Assembly: GCF_001949145.1 (NCBI RefSeq)
Contig: NW_019091406.1
Span: 973,576-1,037,575, forward strand
Length of the DNA: 64,000 bases
Direction: 5' to 3'
Source: Acanthaster planci
Taxonomy: Eukaryota; Echinodermata; Asteroidea; Valvatida; Acanthasteridae
Part shown: piece after piece, positions 50,859 to 62,489 of the stretch
How positions within the stretch are numbered: the stretch's first letter is position 1
How the letters are laid out: each line of letters opens with the position of its first letter
Translations under genes and position numbers: made by a program
Notes under the pieces: generated by a model
Seen by the model: only the letters and a program-made list of their open reading frames with translations
Databases searched by the model: none
Told to the model about the DNA's origin: nothing

Positions 50859-53800
50859 CCTGACGGCAAATATGTCCTAATGAGCAAAGATAGTAACAAA
50901 AGGCACAGTTAGAAGTGTAACACAAGTGACGTCTAGTATTTTGTAAAGCAGTCGATTGAGAGTAATGCGATGATTTCAAGCGTTTTACAAATTTTGTAGA
51001 AAACAGAAAAATGTTCGCACAACTCGGTCTTAATTTGCCTAATTTAACAATCTGTCGACGCAGCGAGGGCCCTTGCCCCTTTGGAACACGGGTGCCTTGC
51101 TGAACACATACCCTTCGTGTTGTAATCACACACATTAGTAAGCCAATGTTGAGCTAGTTTCGTATTCTACAGCCCATGCATCAAACTTGACACTTCTCAA
51201 CTTTTGGGTAGATCGAAAGAATACTGTTTTGGACACTCAGGTCAAAAGCATGGATGGAATGAAATAAGTTCCGAAGGTTGGCTCTGAATCAGTTCGATGG
51301 ATCTGTTACGCCAGTTAGGTCACGCGACATGGGTATCAAATGATTATCAACAAACATGGCGTCCCTCCAAAGCCAAGTGTGCTAAAGTGTTTACCAAAAA
51401 TAAAGCCGATATTGGGTAAAGACCTCGTACTCAGCACATCAGTAGTCTGAGTACTTTACCGACCGTTTGCTTTATATCTGGTGAATAACAATTCTGACAC
51501 ACTTTAATGGTTTGATACCCGTTGCAGTGTGTATTAGAAAATCTTCTATTACTATACACCTCAGCGCACCTGTTGCAGTTCCTTGTGTTCACGTAGCAGA
51601 TTTTACTCAATGATTACAAACTTTAGATGTGAAAGAGTATACGATCATTAGAAAGTGCGCTAGTTAGCTTAAAGTTTATCGGATGTGTTATTTTATCACA
51701 GTCGTCCTCTTTTTCAACATGGTATTAAACAGAAAGACGCAAAAGCTTTATTATGATGGGGAAGAATTTGATTATTTTTACTCGGATAGAAGGCCAACCT
51801 TGTTGTAGATATCTTCAGAATCGTTGGACAGATTTATAAAAATCCAAACGCATTTTGAAATAATTCAGATCTAAATCATGCTACAGCTAGGCCACTCGTT
51901 CAATTCATCGCACTAAACAAGCAGACTACAATAGGGCCGGTGTGTCGTCTGTAAATAACGTCATGGGTGAGTTGTGAAGAAAAAAAACCGTCTGAAATTT
52001 TCCTGACGACGGGCAATTGTTGGCAAACCTGCACCTTTACACTACAATAAAATTAATAGCCCGGGGCAAATCATCCGATTTTTCAACGTACCCTGAACCC
52101 CGTATTGTGCGCAAAGAATAGCAAAACTATCCGTATGGGGTACGTCTCCAAGACCACTGAAGAAATGTTGCCAAAACAATTTCAAACAACACCAAAACCC
52201 TGGCTGTTGTTATACCAAGCAGCTTTCTATTGCAGCTGCTTTCAATTTTGCACATTGACTTAACACGACTAATTCACAGACACTGGATTTACCGGAGGGG
52301 AGTTCAGAATCTGGAATTTACCGATATCTGGTCGATATTCTGGTTGTCGTGCAATGTAAATGAAAATGATAGCCCGTTCACCGTGTAATGGCAGTAGTAG
52401 TACGTGAGAACGATACGATTTTAGACTACCGTTTGTGTTTTCATCATATAACTTTCAAGCCATGAAATCAAACAGATTTAAGATCACTTTTCGAAAAGAA
52501 AATGACAGCAAACTGATAAAAGTCTTAATTTCTCTTAAACAAAGTTAAACTCGAGTCTTGGGTCTTCAAGATACTGTGTCGTACCAGAAATCTACTGATT
52601 CTTAAAAAAGTCTGTCTCTTGATTTCAGCTGTCATTCAGAATATACCCTGGGTAAAAGCATGCACCTTGAATGTCATAAATTATTTTGTACTCGCCAGAT
52701 CTATTAGACTAGATCATTGCGCAAACTTGTAATCTATGACTCCATTTTTGGTATTTTGAGTAAGACAATTTCAGTCTGGGTTTTCTTTTTTTTTCTGTTA
52801 TGGTCTGCAAGGGGAACGAGGGCGAATAATTTAGAAACAGTTTAAAGACTTGTAATTTAAATTTGTTGAAATATGCACTTCAAATGAAAACAATAACGGG
52901 GAAGATTTTCCCGGAAGCAAGTTATCTCACGGAAACAAGTAAATTTTCATTGAAATGGACAACCGTCAGTCCCCAATATCTGAGTATTCCGATTTTATGC
53001 AACTGCAATTTCCATTGTTTCCTTGTCTTGGGGATATTGTTAAAAACTAATGTCACTTGGGGAATATCAAAGCAGCTTGAATTAAAATTCGTTTGGAAAA
53101 CATGGCGTCATTATTTTTCTATATAGATTAAAGCTTATAATATAGCCTTCTCCAACTCCTGGGCAAAAAAAGCCTTCACGTTTCTGTAATATTCGGAATT
53201 ACTCGAAATTGTTCGTCTATCTGCATACAGATACCGCATGACTTATTCCACATTAGGGTTATCCCTAGGAGCTACTATCATTTTGAAATTTCTTAATCAA
53301 GTTTGTCCCATATACAGAAAATGCACAGCAAATACAAACTGTATAATTGTATAATCCTTATTAAACCCAATTGAACTCTAAATAAGGTAGTAGGCCTACT
53401 TACAAAGCTCGCCTTTTTAGTTCACACTCAAGGTATCCACTCGATGAATTAGCACACGATCCTAACAGCGAATTTCTTCAGGTTTTCCCAGGCAGCAAAG
53501 CTCGCGCGCACAAATTTCAATATCCGTTGAGGTGTAGTTAAAATGCGCTATGGTGCTCTGTGCCGCCACCTCGACGATTCCGTCACCGTACACCGCCTGG
53601 TAGACATGGAAACGGTAAATAAACTAGCACGTGTGCCCGTACCGCGTACAGACAAAAAGCTGAATTTTTATTGCCTGGACAACTTTCATTTTCAATCGAG
53701 TTTTTTTTTCTAAGAGTTGCAGTGATCTAGGTTTGCCGTCATTTTGAAAGAGAGGCGCAGGTCTTAGTGATGTGAATGGTCGGGGTCGAGTCATTGTTCG

Positions 53801-54260
53801 GCATGCAGTCAATCAACCAGCGATGAACAAGGGCCAGTTATTCAACCGAAAAACTTACCAAATTGAGCCAGGAGCTACAGAGAGTTCATGGCCAACTGGC
53901 TTCCAAATCCACCACCCCCACGAAGTTAAGATGTCCTTATTTCAAAAAAAAAAAACAACAACAACCAGGTGTGGTACATCGACTGCTGTCTAGTAAGGTT
54001 ACGGGTTTTGTGCTACCTCTTCTCTATACAATTAATTAAAATGCGCGGAATCGCACATTTTATACAATCTCAGTCAAATATTTTATTTGTAAAACTGTTC
54101 AAGCTGATCTGTCGGGGGAAGGGGGAACGATTCACTTAATTTCCCCCGAACAAACCAAGGTTAAAATGAGCTGAAACCACATTTAATCAGAAAATATACA
54201 TGGGTTCTTGATGGTTTTAGCTATGAATTTTATACTATTTCGCTTCACACTTGTGGTATA
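50859..54260. other. Upstream space of the mucin-like gene
   Basis: AT-rich sequence with no recognised exon. A small CG-rich patch at about 53,490-53,660 could be a promoter or an untranslated first exon. It contains short open frames on both strands that I cannot assign. Confidence 0.45.
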
Positions 54261-54284
54261 TACTACGCTCATTAAACAGGGGTA

Positions 54285-54990
54285 ATGTCTCTGGTCAGCT
54301 CTCTGTTATACGGTATAATCACCCTTTTGCCAAAAGGGGAGAAGCCGCGACAGTATTTGAAAAATTGGCGCCCCATTTCTCTTCTAAACTCTAAACAAAC
54401 TTGCCTCTGCCTGCATTGCAGAGAGACTTGGGAGATAAATGGCGTTTATTTTGCTTGGAAAGGACATGACAAAGTGGCCACAAACCAAATTATCCAAGAT
54501 TATGGTCAGGGTGGGTTGCGAATGGTTGACGTTCGGGTATATTTAGAAGCTTTGAAATTTACCTGGTTACGTAGACTTTTAAAAGCTCAGCCTTCAGGTT
54601 GGTCTACTTTGTGCAACTGTATTTTTGATATCTCCCGATTGTCCTTCTTGGCAGATGCATGGTTCAATTCAATCGATTGGTGCCTGGAGAGTTTGTAATG
54701 CCTTCTGGTTCGATTTGTTTACAGCATGGTCTAACTTTACTCAGGCCCATTTGCCTACAAAGAAACCGGAGGTATTGAGGAGTTCTCCTTGGTTCAGGGA
54801 TAAAATTAAGATTAATGGCACATGTATTTTTTTTTATAAACATTGGTTGAGTAAAGGTGATTTAATAAATGGGAATTCCGCTTTTCTTTCTCTAGATGAG
54901 TTTAAGAATAGATTTGAACTCATCTTTTTGACGACAGTTTTAGGGTTTTTTCCTTCCACGACATTCCCTGTATGTTCTTTCGTAATTTGT
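54285..54990 (+). mobile_element. Truncated LINE (L1/Tx1-like), internally deleted
   Basis: It begins in the reverse transcriptase with GIITLLPKGEKPRQYLKNWR and PISLLN, then jumps to the far C-terminal region (KGHDKVATNQIIQDYGQGGL, then FTWLRRLLK), skipping most of the polymerase. A frameshift near 54,640-54,700 moves reading into a second frame (FWFDLFTAWSNF, SSPWFRDKIKING). Dead copy, plus strand. Clade placement is by eye. Confidence 0.8.
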
Positions 54991-55825
54991 TTAACATAAG
55001 AAGATGTAGAGTGAATGAATTAGTAGGAAAGTAAGCACTCCGGATGCTGTAAGTGAAATCATCAGACATCCTGGTCGATATTTATTAAGTTGTTCTAGCA
55101 ACGCTTTGTTGTGGTTTGATTTTCAATGAAGTGAAGCTGAAAGAGCTGTGAACGCAACTGTTACTTATTCTCTGAAGACAGCTTGCCCGCAAAAGGCCTA
55201 CGAAGGCCTTAGCTGCAGGGGCACGGAAGTGGGCAGGTCAAACGCCTTTTCCAGAAATTGGGAAATCAACTCACTGATCGCACAATTTTAAACTTTAGCA
55301 CAAAGTTCACGTCTTGCCTTCCACTAGTAAGAAAAAAAGGCAAAGATCCAACTGCAGTGTACCCACGTTGTTCCGGCCTTTTATCCATTATCTTTAGTGA
55401 ACAAAATTCAAATTCTAAACGCAGTTTAGCCGACTGGAATTGTGAGGCGACATCTGGGAGGAGAGCTTTGTCCCTTTCAGGCATCACATTTTATCACATT
55501 AAATCCTGTGATATTTTATACAACTAAGAAAATTGGCAGAAAAATGACTCCCTTTGTGGAGTTATAGCTCCCTATTCCACCTCAAGTAGCGGTAAAGACT
55601 CACATTCCACTGAGTTAATTGGATTTAACAGAAAGGGAGCAGAGTGCGAAACAGAAAACATTCAGCACAAGCGGATTCAAGTTTAAGAGAGAAACCGACT
55701 ACCACATTTGAAAGCAGCATTATCCACTGAGGCATTTACCTGCCACCGAATGAAAATTATAGTTTCTAAGGTTGTATTTGAGATAAATTTCCCACCACGT
55801 AAAAGGAAAAGGCGTGTTCCGTGAC

Positions 55826-55881
55826 CTGGGGTGCAACAATGCACACAACACGGCCGTCAAAATCGAGCACAGCACCGCCAT
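55826..55881 (-). CDS. Candidate signal-peptide first exon
   Basis: ATG at 55,881-55,879 in a strong Kozak-like context (GTGCCATGGCG) opens MAVLCSILTAVLCALLHP, a convincing hydrophobic leader, followed by CCCAG and a GTCACG donor-like site (phase 2). A competing reading exists: a good acceptor (CTTCCTGTGCAG) upstream would open a different frame of about 41 codons. No partner exon was found, so its gene is unknown. Confidence 0.35.
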
Positions 55882-56779
55882 GGCACAGGTCGCGGTCGAT
55901 TGCCCTGGACAAGAGATAGATGTGCGCCCTAACGACAGTGTTAAAAAAGCTGCACAGGAAGGAATGACACGGTAGGGAATTTATAAAATTCAATCTCGAC
56001 ACAAGGCTAAGCTTCTTTGTTTCCTCGGAAATATACCTCTTTGCTTTTTTAACTTTAAAGAAATGTGAAGAACCAAAAGGAAGAAAAAATAAACCTTTTC
56101 AAAGAAGATGAACATATTTCATATACACGTGACATAAATTTAAGAGAAACAGTGTACCTACAACATGCAAAGACGTGTGTGTGACTTTTAAATAGAAGAT
56201 TTCACAGAAAACCCCCTTTTGAGCATTTAAGAGATGATTCATCAATTCCAAATAATATTTAAAATGCCTCATGCACACTTGTTAAATAAAAACGTTTCGA
56301 AGATAATACTTAAAACATATGATTATAAAACCATTTGGGTGCTTATCACACGCTAAAATATGGTTGCAGTCCCAAACACTTTTCAAAGATTTCCTTATTT
56401 TACACGAGACGCAGTGCTTAATTAACCGTGAGACAGTTTATATATCCGCCCCTCCCCTGGCTGTGAGATGGCCCAAAATAAGCCGGCTCTTAATCTTTTA
56501 GGGTTAATACAAACTGCATGAAAGGAATGAAATGAAAAGATAATGCGCAAACCATTATTATTTTTAACATGTACATGTGTAATTGGGCTTAGAAAGATCG
56601 TATCTTTTGAAAATTTAATCTAAGCCACAAAAGAAGAGTGGGCAAAATTTGATGATCCTTGTTATGTGTCCAGCCCACTTTCAGCTTAGCATAGGTAGCC
56701 AGAGCTACATGTAGACAAGCCTCTCTGCCTTGGTGTTAACCTGGGAAAGATATGAGATGGTTTACTGAAAAACTGTGAT

Positions 56780-56845
56780 CGGTTAACTCGGTGTTAATTG
56801 AACACCCTCGGTGTCTTATAACACCCATGCAAGGTATTAAATTAA
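56780..56845. repeat. Short GGTGTT...AACACC hairpins
   Basis: GGTGTTAATTGAACACC and GGTGTCTTATAACACC are two adjacent small inverted repeats, followed by another TTAACACTTAA word. They may be the end of a small foldback element. Confidence 0.4.
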
Positions 56846-56886
56846 CACTTAATTCTTTTGCAAGCACTCCTGGATCAAATAGACTG

Positions 56887-57638
56887 TCAAAGTCCGCAGC
56901 CCGCCCTTGGATTTTCCCGCTCTGCTGCCCGCCGTTCCTGTAGCTGCGTTTGGTTTTGCGTCGACTCTCCTGCTTGTTCTCGGGTGAGGGACTTCAATAT
57001 CATTAAGATCATTGCCATGGTTCCGGCGAAGCAGGTGAGTCCGACTCCCAGCACTATACCAATGATGGCCGCCAGGCTCAAATCTCCCGCCTTACTGGAA
57101 GGAGTGGTCTGTGGAACTTCGGAGAGGACAGCTACAAAACAATGGAAAGTGTTTCAGTATTACTGCAATGCAAAACAGCAAAACAAAACCGTACCAACAG
57201 TAAAGATAAATAAAAAAAATTGAACAAAACAATTAAAAATGAAACATGGCCTTTATTATATGCATGTAGTACATGTATATCACCCTCTTTAGTGTTCTTT
57301 GTTCACGGTTCTTGAGTGCTTCCACTGCACCACAGCAATTCTATAACAGTTCATTTGGTGGACCCATACTAGTAGACACAATGACCATCTTTTTATGCAG
57401 ATAAGGCCAAATATAGATGCAGAAAACAATTTTCACAATTGAGAGGATGTTCGGTGTGGGTTTCAGGCGTAGATAGAGTGGCTTTCCCGCAGGTTAACAA
57501 AACGTAGGGCACTATTTTATAATCCAAAATTCTAAATGAAACACACATGGAAACACAATGGAAAAAAAAAGAAAATACGTTTTATATACCTGACAATATC
57601 TTTGCAAGCACAAAGATTAGAATCTCCAAAATCTTCAT
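56887..57638 (-). CDS. Small single-pass membrane protein, two exons, 97 aa
   Basis: Exon 57590-57638 encodes a leader (MKILEILIFVLAKILS) and ends in phase 1. Exon 56887-57131 continues with about 18 polar residues (EVPQTTPSSKAGD), a membrane segment (LAAIIGIVLGVGLTCFAGT, then MAMILMIL) and a polar 35-residue tail rich in Gln, Glu and Arg, then TGA. Donor GTATAT and acceptor TTTTGTAG flank a 458-bp intron. The layout predicts a type I protein with almost no ectodomain. Its phase-1 leader exon resembles that of the mucin-like gene downstream, so it may be a relative that lost its repeat exons, or extra exons may be skipped or missing here. No family recognised. Confidence 0.6.
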
Positions 57639-57721
57639 TTTGTCTAGCATATAATCCTATTCGGAAAACAGAAAGTCAACAACTTGTTTATAATGAAAAG
57701 AGTGTAATCATGAAACAATGA

Positions 57722-58925
57722 ACCTTCCATGAGAAATAAGTTTGCGGGTACACCATGGAATCAATCTCTGTTTGGGTTTGGTGTGGTTTCTAAAAGAACC
57801 GGTGAGCGTTAATTCGACGTTTCGGCCAATGTGCTCTGGCCATCCTCAGAAGAGTGTGCTGGGAGTGCGGGATAGCTGGGTTATACTTGATGTGGTGGAG
57901 TTCTTGGCGTAGGTTGGCCCTCTAGATGAACGGCTACTGCAACCAGCGCATCAACCTTTCCAAGCCCTCTCCCAGGACGCTAGGGTCTCCTATACCCGAA
58001 ACCCCCCTCCCCCACGGGATTAGGGTCACATATACCCAAAGCCCCAAACCCCCACCGCCACGGTATGTCTACTGTACCTGGGCCCCACTTCCTACCAACT
58101 CCGCAGCATCCTACAGTCAGCCAACATCAAAGTCTATCATTCAGCTTCCAACAAGCTGCAGGCTGCACTTCACACCCACAAGGACAAGCACCCACCTAGC
58201 AGTCGCCCCGATGTACATCGCATTCCATGTGAATGCGGCCAAGTATACATCGGGGAAACTGGCAGGAACCTTCCCAACAGACTCCAAGAACACCGCTCGC
58301 ACGGCCGACGAGGAGAATATGACAAGTCGGCCATGATCATCGAACATGCACAATCCACGGACCATCGCATCAAATGGAACAAAGCAGAGCTCATCGCGCC
58401 CATCAAGAACTGGCTCCCTAGAAGAATTCGAGAAGCCATCAAGATTTTCCGGCACAACACTGTACCCCAAGACATCGGTTTCAAGCTCAGTGACATCTGG
58501 CGCCCTCTACTAGCACCCAAGCAAACCCCCCGGGCAGTAGGGTGCCCTATACCCGAAACCCATGCTATCCATTCCAGGCGTTAAGGTCTTCTCTACCCGA
58601 AGCCACTCCCTCCCCCTTGGCATAACCCAGGGTTTCCCACCAATGCCGAAAGCCCGCACAGCCACTGAATCCAACACCTTCATTCAATAGTGCACACACT
58701 CAAGTTACACAACCCGCGAATCCAGTTCCACACTCCACCGATTCCGGATTACTTTAACAATCCAGCTATCCCCTCCAGTCCGGCACAGTCTCCAGAGGAC
58801 AGCCAGAGCACACTGGCCGAATCGTCGAGCTAACACTTACCGGTTCTTTTAAAGAACCACACCCCGCCCAAAAAAAGAGATTGATTCCATTATGTACCCG
58901 CAAACCGATTTCTCATGTCTCTTCC
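57722..58925 (+). mobile_element. Penelope-like element fragment with inverted termini
   Basis: About 1.2 kb bounded by inverted ends of roughly 130 bp (left 57,722-57,855, right about 58,790-58,925). They share GTTTGCGGGTACA, ATGGAATCAATCTCT, AAAAGAACCGGT and a TTCGGCCARTGTGCTCTGGC-like stretch. Inside is the GIY-YIG endonuclease end of a Penelope-like polyprotein on the plus strand. The reverse transcriptase is missing. Four degenerate copies of a TAGGGT..CCTATACCCGAA word flank the endonuclease (about 57,980, 58,022, 58,540 and 58,583). Confidence 0.82.
58063..58584 (+). pseudogene. GIY-YIG endonuclease domain of a Penelope-like element
   Basis: Open frame without its own start. It reads TSYQLRSILQSANIKVYHS, then a Cys pair (PCECGQVYIGETGR, the GIY-YIG core with its Arg), RLQEHRSHGRRGEYDKSAM and IIEHAQSTDHRIKW, which carries the later His/Glu part, ending LSDIWRPLL before a stop. 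This domain nicks target DNA in such elements. The domain itself looks uninterrupted, but the upstream polymerase is gone. Confidence 0.85.
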
Positions 58926-59199
58926 ACCATGCAAAGCTTCAATTCTTACTTAATGAACCTTCCAGTTTACTTACATAGTATCACACGACTATAGTCAAGT
59001 CTCAAAAAGACATTTGCGAGACTGCAGGTTAAATTTGAATAAAATCTGGTACATAGAGTTATCTGATTGCAATTAACGTAATAATTTGAATCCCCCGGAC
59101 TAAGTGTTGCTATGCTCGGTGATTCGGGCAAGCTTTGGCATGGCGACCACCATCCCCAGAATGGACTGCTTCCTTTGTACCCTTCTTATCCATTGAGAA

Positions 59200-59415
59200 C
59201 AGTGTATTGTTGCAGGGCGTCTCTGCACTTACATATGAAGGGAACTGCGGGACAGAGAGAAACACCCGCCTTTGTGTTGGTCATTGTTATAATGGAATCA
59301 CAGGAATTATTTTCAGATATCTTGGGGGATGCGTTAAGTGACAGTAGGCTGGAGTGTGTGTAGGGATTGGACTTGGGGGGTTACCTCTGTCCCATTTCGT
59401 GCCTGGTATGTCCAA
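59200..59415 (+). repeat. Dispersed repeat, mate of 42.54-42.77 kb
   Basis: Contains GACAGAGAGAAACACC, CTTTGTGTTGGTCATTGTTA, GATATCTTGGGGGATG and GTGTGTAGGGATTGGAC in the order seen on the minus strand at 42.5-42.8 kb. Moderately diverged. Confidence 0.75.
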
Positions 59416-59814
59416 TTAATGCTTGCCCCGAATCACAAGGTATAGCAAGAGTGTTTTTAGTACGGAAAAGCCAAATTATAATGTTCACGTGAATTTAAAG
59501 AACCCAGTGTACCAAAATTTATTCAAATTTCACTCGCAAAAGGCTTATGATGTCTTGGCTCAGTCACAGAGTTATTTGCAATTCCAAGCACATGTACAGG
59601 GCGGGTTACATGTACTTTGTTAAATGGCTTTAGACGTGAGTTGATTCGTTAACATGATGAACTGGGGGACTTATGAGGAAAATTGAAGGAATCGACCATA
59701 GCCTTCCCTCTGTGCAACAGCAAAATGTACGAAAATATCCCTGGCCGCGCATAATTACACCCATATTTGCTGGTCTGTAGACGGTATAATGCATATATTT
59801 TATGTTAAAAAGCC

Positions 59815-59950
59815 ACCAAATTCACAAAGAACATCCCTCACCCCTTCAAGACACACAAATAAACCAAAATCACAAAAACAAAATCAAACAACCAACCAAG
59901 CAAAACGAATCACTACAAAATACCCAAACCGTCCACCTCCACCAGTAGTA
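59815..59950 (+). repeat. A/C-rich low-complexity tract
   Basis: About 135 bases almost free of G on the plus strand (runs such as ACAAAATCAAACAACCAACC). It yields a Lys/Pro/Thr-rich open frame with no sign of being a gene. Confidence 0.6.
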
Positions 59951-62254
59951 AACAGAATGACCCACATTTCTTGACATTTTCTGGCCCTGTTTTGCAGTTG
60001 ACAGCAAAAGTAGATTCCAGCAGACTAGGCGGCGAATGAACTGTACTGAAAAAGGGATGTGGTAAATGTTGCGTGACGAAAACGTAAATTATTGCTTGAT
60101 TACCGGTCCGGTTACTGGTCCATTATGCTAGTTGGTATCCACGACAACCCAACAAAAGATGCAAACAAATTGAAACTGCACGACAGCGTCTGTTTACGAT
60201 TACAAGAAATGATCTACGGTCCGTTGGCATTAGTAGTGACAAAGACCGTAATCCACTGAAGCATCGGTATCATGAGCAGTCTGGTGCTGGTCCTAAACAC
60301 AACATTTGTGGCGGTTGAGGATGTGATGCCTTCTCTTTTGAAATGACGACAATTGCTCACGGGCAAATGGAAGTAGGCTTCCCATTTAACACCTGGAGGT
60401 GGATCCAGAACCAAATTTTCAGCGGTCATTTTTTTGGGGGGGGAAGCAGTGTTGGAACTTTCCCCTTGTAACCTTTATCGTCTTTAGGAAGGGGGGGATA
60501 CGACATTGTCCTAAGAAGTCTTTTGCCATAATTGTCCATTGTATGGGAGCGGGTAGCCCTAGTTGGCACCTGTATGCTCCAATGCTAAACCCTGCCATTT
60601 TTCATGCAGTTGCACACACGGAATCAATACCAGTGTGGCCTGCCTGAATTTAGAGGTCTCTGCAAAGAACGTAAAAGGCCTCCCCCTGTAATGCATGTAT
60701 ACCGAACCACGGTCCGTGATGGAACATAGTATGTGTGGATGTAGCATTGCACACGCGGAAGCTTGAACCACAAAAATAGTCTCGTTCTATGGCATTGACA
60801 TGTATAGTTATTGACAAACCCCGAGATCATGGTAACGCTGTCAGAGATCTTTGTGATGCCTCTGCCAATGGTAGTAAATGTTGTGATAAGAACTGTACGT
60901 ACGTAGCCAGTGCTTTCTGCCATGCATTAAACTTAAACGGGCGTGCGTAGGATTTGCAATTATCTCAAAAACGCGACTGTCGAATTATCTTGAAAATATC
61001 TTACTGTAAAGTAAGTACATAAATGTGTCAGACAATCTGTGAAATCTAACTGCCAGAAATGCTGCCATTTTGGAAAAACAGAAATTTTATATTTTTTTTT
61101 CAAAAGACCGTCCGTGTGTTTTCCAAAGATCGTCCGTCCGAACTTTGGAAAATACAATTCGTTCAAATTTCGCAACCGTTAATGGGCGCAGCGAAACCGT
61201 GTGTAAAGCATTGAGCTTTTGGAAGAGTCTATGCGAACAGGTAAGACATGTATATAAACAGTCAATACGCCTTCGGTAAGCCTAAACTCATTACTAATTA
61301 ACTAAAGAAATAGATACATAACCATAACTAACACGCAAAAGGAGAATTTGGACTTGTTTTAAATAAAAGTTTCTTTATGAAACTATGGAAGTTTACCTCA
61401 CGTAAATATATCATCTACCTATCACCCCTCAAGATAAATAATGAGGAGTCCAATGGTTGTTCCTTCGAAGCTCCGTACTGAAGCCGCGCGAAAAACAAAA
61501 TCTCCAATTTCGAGACATATAGCTTTCTGTTTTTCCAATAACAGTAAACTTTCATGCCCAAAATGCAAGGATATTTTTTATTTATGAAGTGTTTATGATG
61601 GGCCGGGCACTGACGGTGTGTGGACGGTTTTATCGACGTCGACGTACGTACGTGTACAGAGCAAGCAATGGTTGTGTGGTTGATCATGTACATGTACTGT
61701 ATGTGTGGTCGCGCAGTGACTGTTGAGTGCAGTCACTTCACGGTCCGATGAAACATTGGTCATAAATTCTCAGCGTTGCATTGTTGAAGAGGAAACACAA
61801 ACATGAAGGTAAATTTGCCAACAACTAATACTACGCGAAGCCTTGGAAAATTGCATTTTTGAGGGCCATAATCGGTCTGCAGATCGACCTCGCTGTGCAT
61901 TGTACAGGCACTCAGGAACGTCCTGTGACCCATGGATTTTTGCGAGGCCAGTTACACGAGCAGCGCTTTGAGAGATAAAAATAAACGGTGTTTTCCTCGA
62001 TTTTTCTCCAAGCAGTGTTCTCCAAAAAGGGATCAAATTTGGGGAATGACAGACAAAGTAAACCACAAACCCCAAAATAGGCCAAATATGCCAAATTGCA
62101 GTAAATGCAAATCCTATACACTACCTTTAAAAGGAGGCCACTGGGAATACGCAGTGAACTGTTGCTGGATTGTTCGTAGGCCTACCCAACTAACAACACA
62201 GTCTCGCAACACCTAGTAGCAGCTTCAGAACAAAAGGCTTTGCTCTCAACTTAC

Positions 62255-62379
62255 CCGGATTTATTCTTATAGCCGAGAATCCAAGCCCCCGTCCATTCCT
62301 CAGGACTTGCAGGGAGAGAGAGGCACAAGTACCAACAAATAGGATTGTAGCCGTCCCTTCTCACGGTGAAGTCCAACAT
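62255..62379 (-). CDS. Candidate first coding exon, unknown protein
   Basis: From ATG at 62,379 the minus strand encodes 41 codons with varied composition (MLDFTVRRDGYNPICWYLCL, later EEWTGAWILGYKNKSG) and meets a strong donor GTAAGT at 62,254. It ends in phase 2. A TATATAATA word lies about 100 bases upstream. I do not recognise the protein and found no second exon. Confidence 0.4.
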
Positions 62380-62478
62380 GATAGCGGGTTCATGGCTACC
62401 GGTGACCTAGATTCTTATGGTTGCTATGGTAAACGTCGCATAAGAAATGAATATTTAGTTGAGATTCAAATGAACCCT

Positions 62479-62487
62479 ATTATATAC
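62479..62487 (-). promoter_or_regulatory. Candidate TATA box
   Basis: CAGTATATAATAGGG on the minus strand, about 100 bases upstream of the ATG of the candidate exon at 62,255-62,379. Suggestive only; AT-rich sequence makes chance matches common. Confidence 0.25.
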
Positions 62488-62489
62488 TG

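Larger units (their letters stand above)
58926..62254. other. Unassigned stretch right of the Penelope-like element
   Basis: Apart from the dispersed repeat and the A/C-rich tract I see no supported gene. Short frames on both strands (for example minus strand 60,780-60,920) lack matching splice sites or recognisable motifs. Confidence 0.45.
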
